Of a DNA stretch of 64,000 nt, positions 1 to 9,496 are shown one piece after another. The notes beneath the pieces were generated by a model. The model searched no databases and was not told where the DNA came from. It saw only the letters and a program-made list of their open reading frames with translations. Both the position numbers and the translations under genes were made by a program. Numbering within the stretch: position 1 is the stretch's first letter; each line of letters opens with the position of its first letter. The stretch lies in NCBI RefSeq assembly GCF_025398155.2, contig NZ_CP104562.2, positions 1,860,001 to 1,924,000 on the forward strand. The letters run 5' to 3'. The DNA comes from Roseateles amylovorans. Lineage in GTDB: Bacteria; Pseudomonadota; Gammaproteobacteria; Burkholderiales; Burkholderiaceae_C.

Positions 1-430
1 CGTCGGTCAGGCGCTTGATGCGCAGCTGGGTGCGCACCCGCGCGAGCAGCACGGTTTCATTGAGCGGTTTGGTGATGAAGTCCACCGCGCCGGCCTCGAA
101 GGCCCGCACCTCCACATCCGACTCCCCATGCCCGGTGACGAAGATGATCGGAATCTCCCGAAGTTCCGGATCGGCCTTCATCAGGTGACACAGCTCGAAG
201 CCGGACATGCTTGGCATCTCGGCGTCCAGCAGGACGAGGTCGGGCGCCTGGGCCCGCATCTGCGCCAGCGCCTGCATGCCACGGGTCGCGAAGCTCAGAC
301 CGGCGACGCCGTGCAGCATTCGTGCAATCAGCTGAATGATCGCCGGACTGTCGTCGATGATGAGCAGATGCTGGGTCGTGGCCTCCCCCTGCCTCAGGAC
401 GCCGAAGGGCTGCGTGGGCAAATCGGTCAC
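1..430 (-). CDS. Response regulator, N-terminal receiver domain (cut by window edge)
   Basis: The visible 143 residues are a receiver (REC) domain. An acidic pair lies in the IIDDSP motif near residue 25, the phospho-acceptor is Asp69 in LVLLDAEMP, and the conserved lysine is in FITKPLN. The start is a GTG at 430 that overlaps the TGA of the upstream Hpt gene (GTGA), so the two are translationally coupled. The reading frame stays open to the window edge; the sequence after the receiver (RTQLRIKRLTD) resembles linkers that lead into GGDEF or other output domains, but the output itself is not visible. Context makes it the terminal receiver of the relay formed by the kinase and Hpt protein upstream. 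Receiver identity is secure; the output is unknown. Confidence 0.85.
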   Translation of the reverse strand, partial: MTDLPTQPFGVLRQGEATTQHLLIIDDSPAIIQLIARMLHGVAGLSFATRGMQALAQMRAQAPDLVLLDAEMPSMSGFELCHLMKADPELREIPIIFVTGHGESDVEVRAFEAGAVDFITKPLNETVLLARVRTQLRIKRLTD

Positions 431-783
431 GAGTGCAACGGTTGCTCCGGCTCGGCCGGGGGAGACAGGCGCGCGCGGTAGCGGCGCACCGAGTCCAAGG
501 CCCCTTGGAGATGGGCCTGCACTTCGACCGCATCCGAGTGCTGCAATGCGGATTCGGCCATCTCGAGCTCACGGACTGCGCCGCTGGCGCCCAGCCCGAG
601 CGCACCGCCGCGCAGCCGGTGCAGCGAGGCCGCCATCAACGAACTCAGCGCCAGATCGCAGGGCTTGGCGAGCGCGCCCTCCAGGTCTTCGCGGGAACGG
701 TCCAGCAGGCGGCAGAGCAGCCGCTGGTCGCCGCCCAGGCGGCTCAGCGCGCCTTCGACATCAAACTCCGGGGCGATGGACAT
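427..783 (-). CDS. Histidine phosphotransfer (Hpt) domain protein
   Basis: A 118-residue stand-alone Hpt protein. The motif ASLHRLRGGALGLGA, with His55 as the phospho-acceptor, matches the Hpt pattern H-x-[LF]-[KR]-G-x-A. The rest is predicted helical, as in the Hpt four-helix bundle, and the C-terminus is short and proline-rich. Proteins of this class shuttle phosphate from the receiver of a hybrid kinase to a second receiver. The gene lies 111 bases downstream of a hybrid kinase and overlaps the next response regulator by four bases, which fits this role exactly. The ATG at 783 is preceded by a purine-rich GAGGGAG. The call is confident; phosphate-flow partners are inferred from adjacency. 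Confidence 0.85.
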   Translation of the reverse strand: MSIAPEFDVEGALSRLGGDQRLLCRLLDRSREDLEGALAKPCDLALSSLMAASLHRLRGGALGLGASGAVRELEMAESALQHSDAVEVQAHLQGALDSVRRYRARLSPPAEPEQPLHS

Positions 784-894
784 GGTGGCGACTCCCTCTC
801 GGCCATCCGCTGATCGCCGCGAACGCCAGGGCGTGTCTCGGCGGGCATTCTGCGGCGGGCGTTTCGCGGCGGGCGCAAACGCCAGTCGTGTGCG

Positions 895-3800
895 TCAAGC
901 TTCGTGTTGATCGGGGGTGCTGTCAAGATCGGCGACCGGGTCGGCCATGCGATCCGTCACATCCTCTGAAGCGGCGCGATCGATGTGCAGCCGCAGCGAC
1001 CGTACGACCGCAGCGGGGTCCAGCGGCTTGGAGAGAAAGTCGGTCATCCCTGCTTCCAACGCACGCTCGCGCTCGTCGTCCAGCGCGCCCGCCGAGAGTG
1101 CAATCACGGGCAGGGTCATGTGCAGTTCCTGGCGCAGGATCCGGCAGGCCTGAAGGCCGTCCATCACCGGCATCTGAACGTCCATCAGCACCGCATCGAT
1201 CGGGGGGCGCGTCCCCGCTTTCAGGGTCGTCAGCGCCTCTTCGCCATTGCCCGCGGTGTCCACGTCGGCGCCTTCACGAGCCAGCAGGGTGCGGGCGATC
1301 TCGAGGTTGATGTCGCTGTCGTCCACCACCAGGATGCGCAGGCCGCGCAGCCATTGGACCTCCACTTCATCCACACGGGTACGTCGCAGCAGCCGTTCAT
1401 AGTCCCGACGGGGCGCCAGCGCGGCGGCCACCGCGTTGAACAGCCGGGACGCGCTGACCGGGGGCCGCAGGATGGCCGCCACCGGGTCCTTGGGGTCCAC
1501 CTCCTGGCCATCGGCGTTGAGCTGGATGGTGGGCACGCCCCTGAGCGACCGGGCCTCGTCCGACGCCTGCAGCATGCCCATGGCACGGGTGTCCGCAATC
1601 ACCACGTCGACCGGCGCCCCTTCATGGAGGGCGGACGGCTCGACGGCCATTCTGGCCGACCACCCCATTCGCTCGCACAGGCTGCGGATCTCGGCCTGCG
1701 GCGCGGCCAGCGGGCCGAGCAACAGGATCTGCAGGTCCCCCGCGGGCCGCTGTGCGGGCATCTCATGCTCGGGCAGGGTGAGGGTGAAGGTGCTGCCTTG
1801 TCCCGGACGGCTGTCGACGTCGATCGAGCCGCCCAGCATCTCGGTCAGCTCGCGCACGATGGACAGGCCGAGTCCGGTGCCGCCATAGCGTCGGGTCGTC
1901 GAGAGGTCCGCCTGCACGAAGGGCTGGAACAGGCGTTGGCGCGCCTCGTCGGAAATGCCGATGCCCGTGTCCGCCACCGCCCAGGCCAGCGCCTTCCCCG
2001 TCGGGGTCACGGCGCAGCGCACGGTCACGCTCACCGTGCCGCTGCTGGTGAACTTCACTGCATTGCCGACCAGGTTCAGCAGGATCTGACGCAGGCGCAG
2101 CGGATCGCTGGCCACCTGGGTGGGCACGTCGTCGGCACAGTCGGTGTGGATCTGAAGGCCCTTGGCGGCTGCCTGGGCCTCGATCAGTTCGCCGATTTCG
2201 GCGAGCACCTTGCGTGGCTCCACCGCGGCCCATTCGACATGCAGACCCCCGGCCTCGATCTTCGCCAGATCCAGCACGTCGTTGATGATCGCCAGCAGGG
2301 TCTTGCCGGCTGTTTCCAGCTTGCCGAGCAGGCTGCGCTGATCCCCGTTGAGCGACGACCGCTTGAGCAGATGCGCGATGCCCAGCACCGCATTCATCGG
2401 GGTCCTGAGCTCATGGCTCATGTTGGCGAGGAAACTGCTCTTGGCGCGACTGGCCGCCTCGGCGTTGTCGCGCGCCTGCAGCAGCGCCTGCTCCGCCTCG
2501 CGACGGGCGGTGATGTCCTGCGCAATCCCGAGGTAGCCCAGCAGGCGACCTTCGGCATCGCGCTGGGTGGTGACCACGAGCGACACCGGAAAGCGGCTGC
2601 CGTCCTTGCGCACATAGGTCCATTCGCGATTCTCGGATCCCAGCAGTTGCGGCATTCGGACCAGGGCGCTGAAGCCCGACACAGGCCGACCGATCTCGCG
2701 GGACAGCTCCTTGCCCCGGGCGTCGATTTCCTCTTTCACATGGATCAGGGCCGGCGAGTGGCGCCCGACGACTTCCTCGGCGCGATAGCCCAGCAGGCGT
2801 TCGGCGCCGGAGTTGAAGACGGTGATCGTGCCCTGGTCGTCGGTGGCGATGATGGAGACCTCGGTGGCGGCGCGCAGCACGCCTTGCAGCAGCGACGCGG
2901 TGCTGGCCAGTTCCTCCAGGGCGGCCTTGATCGGCGTGATGTCCTGATGGATGCCGACCATCCATTCCGGCGCCTCGTCGGGCGTCCAGGACATGACCCG
3001 GCCCAGGGACTGGATCCAGACCCAGCGGCCCTGTTGATGGCGCATCCGGATCTCGCAGGAGAACACCGGATCGCGGCGTTGCAGATGGCGCTGCAGCGCC
3101 ATGTCGAAAGCCGGCAGGTCCTGCGGATGAAGAAGCTCGCGCCAGCGCGCCATCGACATCGGTTCCAGGTCCTCGGGATGGAGACCGAGCATGCTGGCCC
3201 AGCGGTCGTTGCACAGGAGCTGTCCGTCCTGGATCTTCCATTCCCAGGTGCCGACGGCGGTGCCCTCGATGATGTTGTAGAGCCGCTGGCGCTCCTGGGC
3301 GAGGTCCTGGGTGCGGGCCTGGACTTCGCGTTCGAGCTGGTCGTTGAGCGCCTCCAGCCGCAGCCGCACTTCGCGTTCCGCCGAGACGTCCCGAACGATC
3401 ACGATCACATCGGCCCCCCAGGGGCCGGTGGTCGCCAGCCGCAGGCAATGGATCGACAGCCAGCGCGGCTCGGGCGGCGCCTGGGTCTCCGGGGCGGCGT
3501 CGGTGCCGCCCTCGGCCGCCGCTGCGGGTGAGTCGGGTGAGGCGGGTGAGGCCGTGTCTTCCGCCGGCAGCAGCATGGTGGTGAACTGTGCGTCCTGTCC
3601 GGCGGCCAGACCGGTGGGCCAGGTCGCTTCGATCGGTGCCAGGGACACCAGCGGTTGCCCCAAGGCGTCGCGGGCCCGAAGGCCGAAGAGCTCTTCCGCC
3701 GCCCGGTTCCACGAGAGCACCCGTCCCTGGACGTCCAGCGCGATGAAGGCATCGTGGGTCTGGTCCAGCAAGGCGGCCTGATGCAGATGCTGCGCTCGCA

Positions 3801-5919
3801 CCAGCAACTGGCGCTGAAGGCCCATCCAGTAGAAGAACAGCAGCGCGCCGCCCAGCAGGCCGCCTGCCAGCGGCACCTGCAACCGATGCCAGAGTTCATG
3901 ACGCAGCGACTGACCGACGGCGGACAGCGGCACGCTGGCGATGTAGGTGACATTCGCAGCCGGCCAATCGGCGTTGTAGGCCAGGGTGTGGCGCACCGTC
4001 CAATGATCGCCGCGAGGCCCGGTCACCTGGTTCAGCCGCGAGCGCCCGGGAACCGGGATGGGCGCGGCGAACACATCCACGTCCTGTTGGGTGGCCGCGG
4101 CGCTGCCGGATGCGCTGCGGTCGGCCGGCGGTGGCGACAGCAGTTCGTCCCGGTCATTCACCGCGAACAGCGAGACATGCGCGGGCAAGGGCAGGGCCAG
4201 GTCGGACGATCGCCGCGAGGCATCGACGGTGGCCACCATGGCCGCCACCGGACGTTCTGCCGCATCACGTGCGATGACTGCCGCCTTGAACACCACCGAC
4301 GGCGCGGCGCCGCCAATCGACTGCCTGCGCAGGGGCGAGTACACCACCGTGCTGCCCGCATTCTTGAGCAACTGCTGGAGCAGGTCCCGTTCGTCACCGA
4401 GCAGCGGCGTTTCGACGCGCTGCAGGCGCCCATCGGCTTCGCGCATGAGGCGCTGCGCGGGCTCCGCGGCCTCGTCCAGGGGATCGGCATCGGGGCGGCT
4501 GCGGGCCTTGGCATCGGCGTTGCGCTGCAGCCAGACCATGTCGAGGGCCTGAATTTCGGGTGCGCCGCGCAGATAGGCCGTGGCCAGGGCCTGGATGCGG
4601 TCGAAGGTCGATGCCCGATCGAGGGCGCCCTGCGCCGGGGCGGTCGCGGTGGGCGTGGCGGCAAGGAATTCCATGGTGCGGCGCCGGGACGCCAAGGCCC
4701 GTTCCACCTGACGTGCACGGGCCGTCACGACCTCGTCCAGATCCTCTTCCCAGCGCCGCTCGGCGTCCTCCCACAGGCCGCGATAGCCCATGCCGGCATA
4801 GAGCGCCAGCCCCGCCAGATAAAGCGACAGGGCGCCGCGCGCCAGCGGGCTGCCGAAAAAATTGCGCAGCGTGGCTTCATGCGCCACGTCCGGCAGTCCG
4901 AGCAAGGCGCGGTGCTGACGTCGGCGCTGCATCAGTTGATAGACCGACAGGGCCGCCAGGAAGGACAGCGCCAGGCCGGCGATCCAGGTCTCGCCCGAGC
5001 GACGCGGGCCGATCGCGGCGGCGATCGCCGGTGTACTGCGGGCGTCCAGCCGCCACATGCGTCCGAACATCGGGAGTTGCACCGAGGTGCTCAGGCCTTC
5101 GGTGGTCTCCTGTGCGGCGTCATGGGCTGCATAGAACCGCGCGCCTGTGCCTTCGTCGGACAGACGGGCGTCCAGCTCCTTGAGCCGGTCACCCATGCCC
5201 GCCAGCACTTCGTCGATCACCAGCGGGGTGTAGCTCCAGCCGATCAGATGCTGGTCGCGTTGGGCGGGGGTGTTGGCGGAGGTCGGTCCGCGATAGAGCG
5301 GCATCAGAAACAGGAAGCCCTGCTGGGCGCGCTGGTCGGCCTGCACCAGCGTGATCGGCGCGGTGAGTCGCGGCTCACCGCTGAGCATCGATTCCACCGC
5401 GGCACTGCGCCGATTGGGCTCGGAGGCGATGTCCAGGCCAGTCGCCCCACGATTGGTCGCGTCGGGATAGATGTACTCGATGATGTAGCGGTCGCCGTCG
5501 TGCGGGGAGAGCAGGCGCACCTCGAAGTCGGGCGCGCCATCTCGCCGGGCCGCCTCGAGGTAGGCCGACAGCTGCGGCTCGGGCACGCGGCGAATGAAGC
5601 CGAAGCCTCTGGCCCCCGGGAACTCCGCCGCCATGTCCCTGCTGGTCATGTAGCGGGCGAAGGCCTGGCGATTGATGCCGGTATCGCCCATGGCCACCAA
5701 GGCGCCACGCGCACCGCGCAACCCGAATTGATAGCGCTCGATGCGGTCCTTGATGCCTTCGGCCGCGGCATTCACCCGCTCATGGAAACGAGCCTGCAGC
5801 GCGTCGTTGTATTGCGCGGTCACATGCCACGCAAATGCACCGGTCAGGAGAACGCCCAGCGCAAACACGCCCAGTGCCGCTCGGATCTGACCACGTCCCG
5901 CTGCGACGCGAATCCGCAT
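895..5919 (-). CDS. Giant hybrid sensor histidine kinase (CHASE, multi-PAS, HisKA, HATPase, REC)
   Basis: 1674 residues. An N-terminal membrane segment (about 12-33) is followed by an extracytoplasmic CHASE domain (about 60-270). Membrane segments near 312-332 and 358-380 bracket a short cytoplasmic stretch, and a second, unassigned extracytoplasmic region runs to a last segment near 685-707. Three PAS domains with PAC-like tails follow (roughly 715-1150). HisKA carries SFLANMSHELRTPMN near 1165-1180; HATPase has an N box (NLVGNAVKF, about 1286) and G boxes (DTGIGIS, GGTGLGLSI). A degenerate receiver-like segment (about 1400-1510) lacks a usual acceptor context and is followed by a true receiver (ILVVDDSD; Asp in VLMDVQMP near 1575). 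The Hpt and response-regulator genes follow in the same direction, so this should start a multistep phosphorelay. The ligand cannot be read from the sequence. It is unusually large, with two separate periplasmic sensory regions. Confidence 0.93.
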   Translation of the reverse strand: MRIRVAAGRGQIRAALGVFALGVLLTGAFAWHVTAQYNDALQARFHERVNAAAEGIKDRIERYQFGLRGARGALVAMGDTGINRQAFARYMTSRDMAAEFPGARGFGFIRRVPEPQLSAYLEAARRDGAPDFEVRLLSPHDGDRYIIEYIYPDATNRGATGLDIASEPNRRSAAVESMLSGEPRLTAPITLVQADQRAQQGFLFLMPLYRGPTSANTPAQRDQHLIGWSYTPLVIDEVLAGMGDRLKELDARLSDEGTGARFYAAHDAAQETTEGLSTSVQLPMFGRMWRLDARSTPAIAAAIGPRRSGETWIAGLALSFLAALSVYQLMQRRRQHRALLGLPDVAHEATLRNFFGSPLARGALSLYLAGLALYAGMGYRGLWEDAERRWEEDLDEVVTARARQVERALASRRRTMEFLAATPTATAPAQGALDRASTFDRIQALATAYLRGAPEIQALDMVWLQRNADAKARSRPDADPLDEAAEPAQRLMREADGRLQRVETPLLGDERDLLQQLLKNAGSTVVYSPLRRQSIGGAAPSVVFKAAVIARDAAERPVAAMVATVDASRRSSDLALPLPAHVSLFAVNDRDELLSPPPADRSASGSAAATQQDVDVFAAPIPVPGRSRLNQVTGPRGDHWTVRHTLAYNADWPAANVTYIASVPLSAVGQSLRHELWHRLQVPLAGGLLGGALLFFYWMGLQRQLLVRAQHLHQAALLDQTHDAFIALDVQGRVLSWNRAAEELFGLRARDALGQPLVSLAPIEATWPTGLAAGQDAQFTTMLLPAEDTASPASPDSPAAAAEGGTDAAPETQAPPEPRWLSIHCLRLATTGPWGADVIVIVRDVSAEREVRLRLEALNDQLEREVQARTQDLAQERQRLYNIIEGTAVGTWEWKIQDGQLLCNDRWASMLGLHPEDLEPMSMARWRELLHPQDLPAFDMALQRHLQRRDPVFSCEIRMRHQQGRWVWIQSLGRVMSWTPDEAPEWMVGIHQDITPIKAALEELASTASLLQGVLRAATEVSIIATDDQGTITVFNSGAERLLGYRAEEVVGRHSPALIHVKEEIDARGKELSREIGRPVSGFSALVRMPQLLGSENREWTYVRKDGSRFPVSLVVTTQRDAEGRLLGYLGIAQDITARREAEQALLQARDNAEAASRAKSSFLANMSHELRTPMNAVLGIAHLLKRSSLNGDQRSLLGKLETAGKTLLAIINDVLDLAKIEAGGLHVEWAAVEPRKVLAEIGELIEAQAAAKGLQIHTDCADDVPTQVASDPLRLRQILLNLVGNAVKFTSSGTVSVTVRCAVTPTGKALAWAVADTGIGISDEARQRLFQPFVQADLSTTRRYGGTGLGLSIVRELTEMLGGSIDVDSRPGQGSTFTLTLPEHEMPAQRPAGDLQILLLGPLAAPQAEIRSLCERMGWSARMAVEPSALHEGAPVDVVIADTRAMGMLQASDEARSLRGVPTIQLNADGQEVDPKDPVAAILRPPVSASRLFNAVAAALAPRRDYERLLRRTRVDEVEVQWLRGLRILVVDDSDINLEIARTLLAREGADVDTAGNGEEALTTLKAGTRPPIDAVLMDVQMPVMDGLQACRILRQELHMTLPVIALSAGALDDERERALEAGMTDFLSKPLDPAAVVRSLRLHIDRAASEDVTDRMADPVADLDSTPDQHEA

Positions 5920-6320
5920 GGGGCCTCCCTCTCGTTGTTCTTCAATCCTTTGCCGGCGACTCTATCGTGGCGGGCGCGGGATCAAGCCTGGCTGCATCGG
6001 CTCGGCGCCCTCGGCAGCGATGCGTCCTCATCAATGTTGAGGACGCGTTCATTTGGGACCTGGCACCTTCCCTCGGGCTCGGCGGACCGCGTGACACGCG
6101 CGCCCGACGTGGCGACCACACGGTGCAACCACTTCGGCGCCGGTCTCAGGAACAGCAGGCCCGCAGACGTCTGCCGCGGTCCCCTCCGGCCAGGCGATGC
6201 GCTTCAGGCCGCTGAATCTGCCCTCGACCCCACCGACACGATTCAGGCCATTGGCACCTTCAACAGCTTCAACGCCTGCAACGCTTTCAACAGGTCAACG
6301 CCTTCAACGCCTTCACGCCT
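5920..6320. other. Gene-free stretch with hairpin and 9-base repeats
   Basis: No convincing gene. It holds the upstream region of the large kinase (leftward) and the 3' flank of the chemoreceptor. Positions 6022-6046 form a perfect 9-bp inverted repeat (GCGTCCTCA / TGAGGACGC, 7-base spacer) without a T-run. Positions 6254-6325 hold degenerate 9-base direct repeats (about CTTCAACGC) ending at the chemoreceptor stop codon. Confidence 0.6.
6022..6046. repeat. 9-bp inverted repeat upstream of the hybrid kinase
   Basis: GCGTCCTCA and TGAGGACGC are separated by seven bases, about 100 bases upstream of the kinase start at 5919. There is no T-run on either side, so a regulator site or 5' leader hairpin is more likely than a terminator. 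The function is not known. Confidence 0.4.
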
Positions 6321-7934
6321 TCACGCCGCTTCTTCCCGCCGCCGCAGTGCCACGGCATCGCGCTCAGCCAGCGTCGCTTTGCTGGAGTCCAGCCGGAACA
6401 GCTGCAGCGAATCACTGACGTTTTCCACCTGACGCGTCAAAGCCTGGGCGGAGGCCGCGAGCTCTTCCACCATCGCAGCGTTCTGCTGGGTGAGGCCGTC
6501 GATGTGCGCGACCGCGCTGTTGACCTGGGCCACGCCGCCTTGCTGCTCTGCCGCCGCATGGCTGACCCGGTCCAGCAGGACCTGCACCTCCTCGAAGCTG
6601 TTCACCACGTCATGCATGTGGGTCCGCACCTGCCCGGTCTGCCGATTGCCGGCTTCCACGCGGTGGCCGGCCTCTTCGATCAGTTGCTTGATCTCGCGCG
6701 CCGCGCCGCTGGTGCGGGCCGCCAGCGCGCGCACTTCCGAGGCCACCACCGCAAAGCCCCGGCCGGCCTCGCCTGCGCGGGCCGCTTCGATGGCGGCATT
6801 GAGCGCCAGGATGTTGGTCTGGAAGGCGACGCTTTCGATGACCTGGGTGATGTCGCCGATGCGGCTCGACGATTCGGAGATCGAGGTCATCACGCCGACC
6901 AGGTCGTCCACCGACCGATTGCCCTCACGCGCGCTGACCGCCGACTTGCGCACGAACTCCGCGCCTTGCTGCGCAGAGGCCGCGCTGTTCTGCACCGTGC
7001 CGTTGATCTCCTCCATCGAGGCGGCCGTCTGCTGCACGCTGCCGGCTTGCGCCTCGGTGCGGGACGACATGTCCAGGTTGCCCGCCGAGATTTCGGCCAC
7101 GGCTTTGCGCAACTGGTCCATCTCGCCGGCCACATCGCCGATCACTGTCTTCAGGTTCACACTGAGTTGACGGACGATGTGGCGGAGCTGCCCGACCGGC
7201 GTGCTGTCGGGTTCGGCGATCTTCACGTCCAGGTCGCCCCCGGCCAGTTGGATGGCCGCCATCGACAGTTCGGCGAGTGATTGGGCCTGCATGCGCCGCT
7301 GCAGCAGCGGCGCGATCAAACCGGCCGCGATGGCCAACGGAAGCCCCCAGGTGGCCGAGGCGAACTGTCCCAGTCCGAAGGCGACTGCCGCCGCACCGGC
7401 GGCAAGCAGACCCGGCCAGCCCACGGCCGAGAGTGGACGCTGAATGGCTCTGGCGGCACGCGCCATGGCGCCCAGGCGAACCACCGCACCGTGGTGAAGT
7501 CCCGTCGTCAACCGCGCATCCGAAGCCTCCTGCCGCAGGGTGGTGTACAGCTGCTCGGCCGAGGTCACCTCCTGGCGGCTGGGAGCGATGCGCACCGACA
7601 GGAAGCCCACCGTCTTCCCGTCGCGAAACATGGGCGTTGCATTGGCGACCACCCAGTAATGATCGCCATCCTTGCGACGATTCTTGACCATGCCGGTCCA
7701 CGGCTGGCCGGATCCGATGGTGGCCCACATGTCGCGGAAGGCCTCTTCCGGCATGTCGGGATGTCGAACCAGGTTGTGAGGCTGCCCGAGCAGCTCATCC
7801 TTGGAATAGCCGCTGACTTCGATGAAGGCGCTGTTGCAGTAGACGATCCGTCCCTTGAGGTCGGTCACGGAGACCAGCGTCTTGCCCGGCGGAAAAGGAA
7901 ATTCCCGTTGGGTCACCGGCGTATTCATCCTCAT
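6321..7934 (-). CDS. Methyl-accepting chemotaxis protein with N-terminal PAS domain (Aer-like)
   Basis: 537 residues. An N-terminal PAS domain (about 18-120; SVTDLKGRIVYCNSAF, RKDGDHYWV) resembles the FAD-binding PAS of the energy-taxis receptor Aer. Two closely spaced hydrophobic segments (about 173-190 and 195-212) form a membrane hairpin with no large periplasmic domain, again as in Aer. The C-terminal half is the coiled-coil signalling domain, with the conserved hairpin tip (SVAFQTNILALNAA, GRGFAVVASEVRALA, about 360-410). It should signal to CheA/CheW. The ATG at 7934 follows AGGAG at six bases, which favours it over the ATG two codons later. No CheR-binding pentapeptide is seen at the C-terminus. 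The sensed signal (redox or oxygen) is inferred from PAS similarity; FAD binding is not proven. Confidence 0.92.
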   Translation of the reverse strand: MRMNTPVTQREFPFPPGKTLVSVTDLKGRIVYCNSAFIEVSGYSKDELLGQPHNLVRHPDMPEEAFRDMWATIGSGQPWTGMVKNRRKDGDHYWVVANATPMFRDGKTVGFLSVRIAPSRQEVTSAEQLYTTLRQEASDARLTTGLHHGAVVRLGAMARAARAIQRPLSAVGWPGLLAAGAAAVAFGLGQFASATWGLPLAIAAGLIAPLLQRRMQAQSLAELSMAAIQLAGGDLDVKIAEPDSTPVGQLRHIVRQLSVNLKTVIGDVAGEMDQLRKAVAEISAGNLDMSSRTEAQAGSVQQTAASMEEINGTVQNSAASAQQGAEFVRKSAVSAREGNRSVDDLVGVMTSISESSSRIGDITQVIESVAFQTNILALNAAIEAARAGEAGRGFAVVASEVRALAARTSGAAREIKQLIEEAGHRVEAGNRQTGQVRTHMHDVVNSFEEVQVLLDRVSHAAAEQQGGVAQVNSAVAHIDGLTQQNAAMVEELAASAQALTRQVENVSDSLQLFRLDSSKATLAERDAVALRRREEAA

Positions 7935-8161
7935 GGATCGCTCCTGTCATGTCGGTTCTGATGTGTTGTTGATGCAGAACAGCCGCCACCGACCATGAAC
8001 GTCGGTGCGATCTGCGGTTGTAACGCATTGAAAACTCGACTAGATAGGGATCATGCACTCTGCTCCTTGACTTGGGTCAAGAGCTTGCGTTTCCGGCTCA
8101 CTGTGCCGCGTACGCAGGTGACATCGACCACGACCTTTCGTGAATAGTTGGCAAACGTCTG

Positions 8162-9421
8162 TCAGGGCCGTCCAGAACGCGGGCCGTGGCGAAGGGTCAG
8201 CAGCGTCCCGAGCGTCATGGCGACGACGGCGAAGCTCGGGCCGCCCAGGGCGCCGATGTGATCGACCAGCATCCCGCCGCCGATGGCGCCGCTGGCGATG
8301 GCGATCTGGAAGGCTGCGACCAGCAGGCCGCCCGCGCCTTCGGCTTGGTCGGGCGCGACGCGGATGATCCAGGTCTGGAAGCCCACCGGGAAGGCGCCAA
8401 AGGCGAAGCCCCACAGGACGACGGCCACGGCGGTCACCACGACGGAATCACCGGCCACCAGCAAACTGGCGGCCAGCAGCGCGATCAGCGTGCCGGCGGC
8501 GACGATCGCATGGCGCTCGCTGCGCTCGGCGATGAAGCCGCCTGCAAAGTTGCCGAAGAAGCCGCCCATGCCGTAACCCAGCAGCACCGCGGAGATGGCC
8601 GACACCGACAGGTGAGTGACGCTCTCCATCAACGGGCGGATGTAGGTGAAGCCGGCGAAGTGGCCGGAAATCACCAGCAGCACGGCCAGCAGGGCGATTC
8701 GCACGCCGGGACGGGTGATCAGCTCCGCCAGCACGCGCAGGTTGGGGTTGTCGCGCGGCGGCAGCGGCGGCAGTGTCCACAGTTGCGCGCACAAGGTGAC
8801 CACGCTGACCACCCCGGCCGCGATGAACGCGCTGCGCCAGCCCCAGACGTCCCCCATCCACGCCCCCACCGGGGCGGCGCAGACGGTGGCGATCGAGACG
8901 CCGGTCAGGATGAACGACATCGCCCGGGCGAACAGCCGCTCCGGCACCAGCCGCATCGCCAGGGCGGCCGCCATCGACCAGAAGCCCCCCAGCGCCACAC
9001 CCAACAGCACCCGCGCCGAGAGCAGGACCGGCAGGCTGGACGCCGTCGCGGCCATCACGTTGGACAGCAGCAGGAGCAGCGTGAGGGCCACCATCACGCC
9101 GCGCCGGTCGAAGCGCCGTGTCAACAAGGGAATGGAGGGCGCGGCCACCGCACCGACCAAGGCGGTGGCCGTGACCGTCTGGCCCGCCGCGCCGGCGGTC
9201 ACACCCAGGTCCGCGGCCATGGCCGTCAGCAGGCTGGCCGGAAGGAACTCGGCCGTCACCAGACCGAAGACACCGAGTGCCAAGGAGGCCACAGCCGCCC
9301 AGTGCGCGCGTTCGGAGGTGACGGGGGATGAGAGGGCCGGTAAGGACGTCGCGGTGAGACCGTCAGAAGCGGAAGAAGCGGAAGACGCGGAAGACGCGGA
9401 AGACGCGGGAGAAGCAGGCAC
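8162..9421 (-). CDS. MFS transporter, DHA1-type drug/nucleoside exporter
   Basis: About 419 residues with 12 predicted membrane segments. The motif GFWSMAAALAMRLVP, the loop RRFDRRGV between segments 2 and 3, and GxGxGxxxG-like glycines place it with DHA1 exporters of the AraJ/NepI/YdhP group. Membrane sequence begins near residue 40. The preceding leader is a low-complexity Ser-Ala run encoded by a 9-base tandem repeat (9366-9418) and starts at GTG 9421. The true start is uncertain, because no downstream ATG lies before the first membrane helix. The gene is divergent from an AraC-type regulator, which probably controls it. The substrate is unknown. Confidence 0.88.
   Translation of the reverse strand: MPASPASSASSASSASSASDGLTATSLPALSSPVTSERAHWAAVASLALGVFGLVTAEFLPASLLTAMAADLGVTAGAAGQTVTATALVGAVAAPSIPLLTRRFDRRGVMVALTLLLLLSNVMAATASSLPVLLSARVLLGVALGGFWSMAAALAMRLVPERLFARAMSFILTGVSIATVCAAPVGAWMGDVWGWRSAFIAAGVVSVVTLCAQLWTLPPLPPRDNPNLRVLAELITRPGVRIALLAVLLVISGHFAGFTYIRPLMESVTHLSVSAISAVLLGYGMGGFFGNFAGGFIAERSERHAIVAAGTLIALLAASLLVAGDSVVVTAVAVVLWGFAFGAFPVGFQTWIIRVAPDQAEGAGGLLVAAFQIAIASGAIGGGMLVDHIGALGGPSFAVVAMTLGTLLTLRHGPRSGRP
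9366..9418. repeat. 9-base tandem repeat in the start of the MFS gene
   Basis: Five to six imperfect copies of GGAAGACGC/GGAAGAAGC. In frame on the minus strand they encode a Ser-Ser-Ala repeat at the N-terminus. A unit of three codons means copy-number change would alter leader length but not frame. Confidence 0.75.
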
Positions 9422-9444
9422 GTGGGAGACCCTGAGGTGGTGGT

Positions 9445-9452
9445 TGGCGCCA
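9445..9452. promoter_or_regulatory. Palindrome TGGCGCCA in divergent MFS/AraC spacer
   Basis: A perfect 8-bp palindrome lies in the 75-base spacer between the two divergent starts. It is a possible operator for the adjacent AraC-type regulator, although such regulators usually bind direct repeats. Weak evidence. Confidence 0.2.
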
Positions 9453-9496
9453 GCTTAGGGGTAGCATCTTGGCGTTTCCATGCCGGAAGAGCCGAA

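Noticed and set aside
985..6432. Very long open frames on the plus strand opposite the hybrid kinase (for example 985-3531 and 3655-6432)
   Set aside because: They are antisense to a well-supported kinase, show no domain or start signal, and are a by-product of high GC in which stops are rare.
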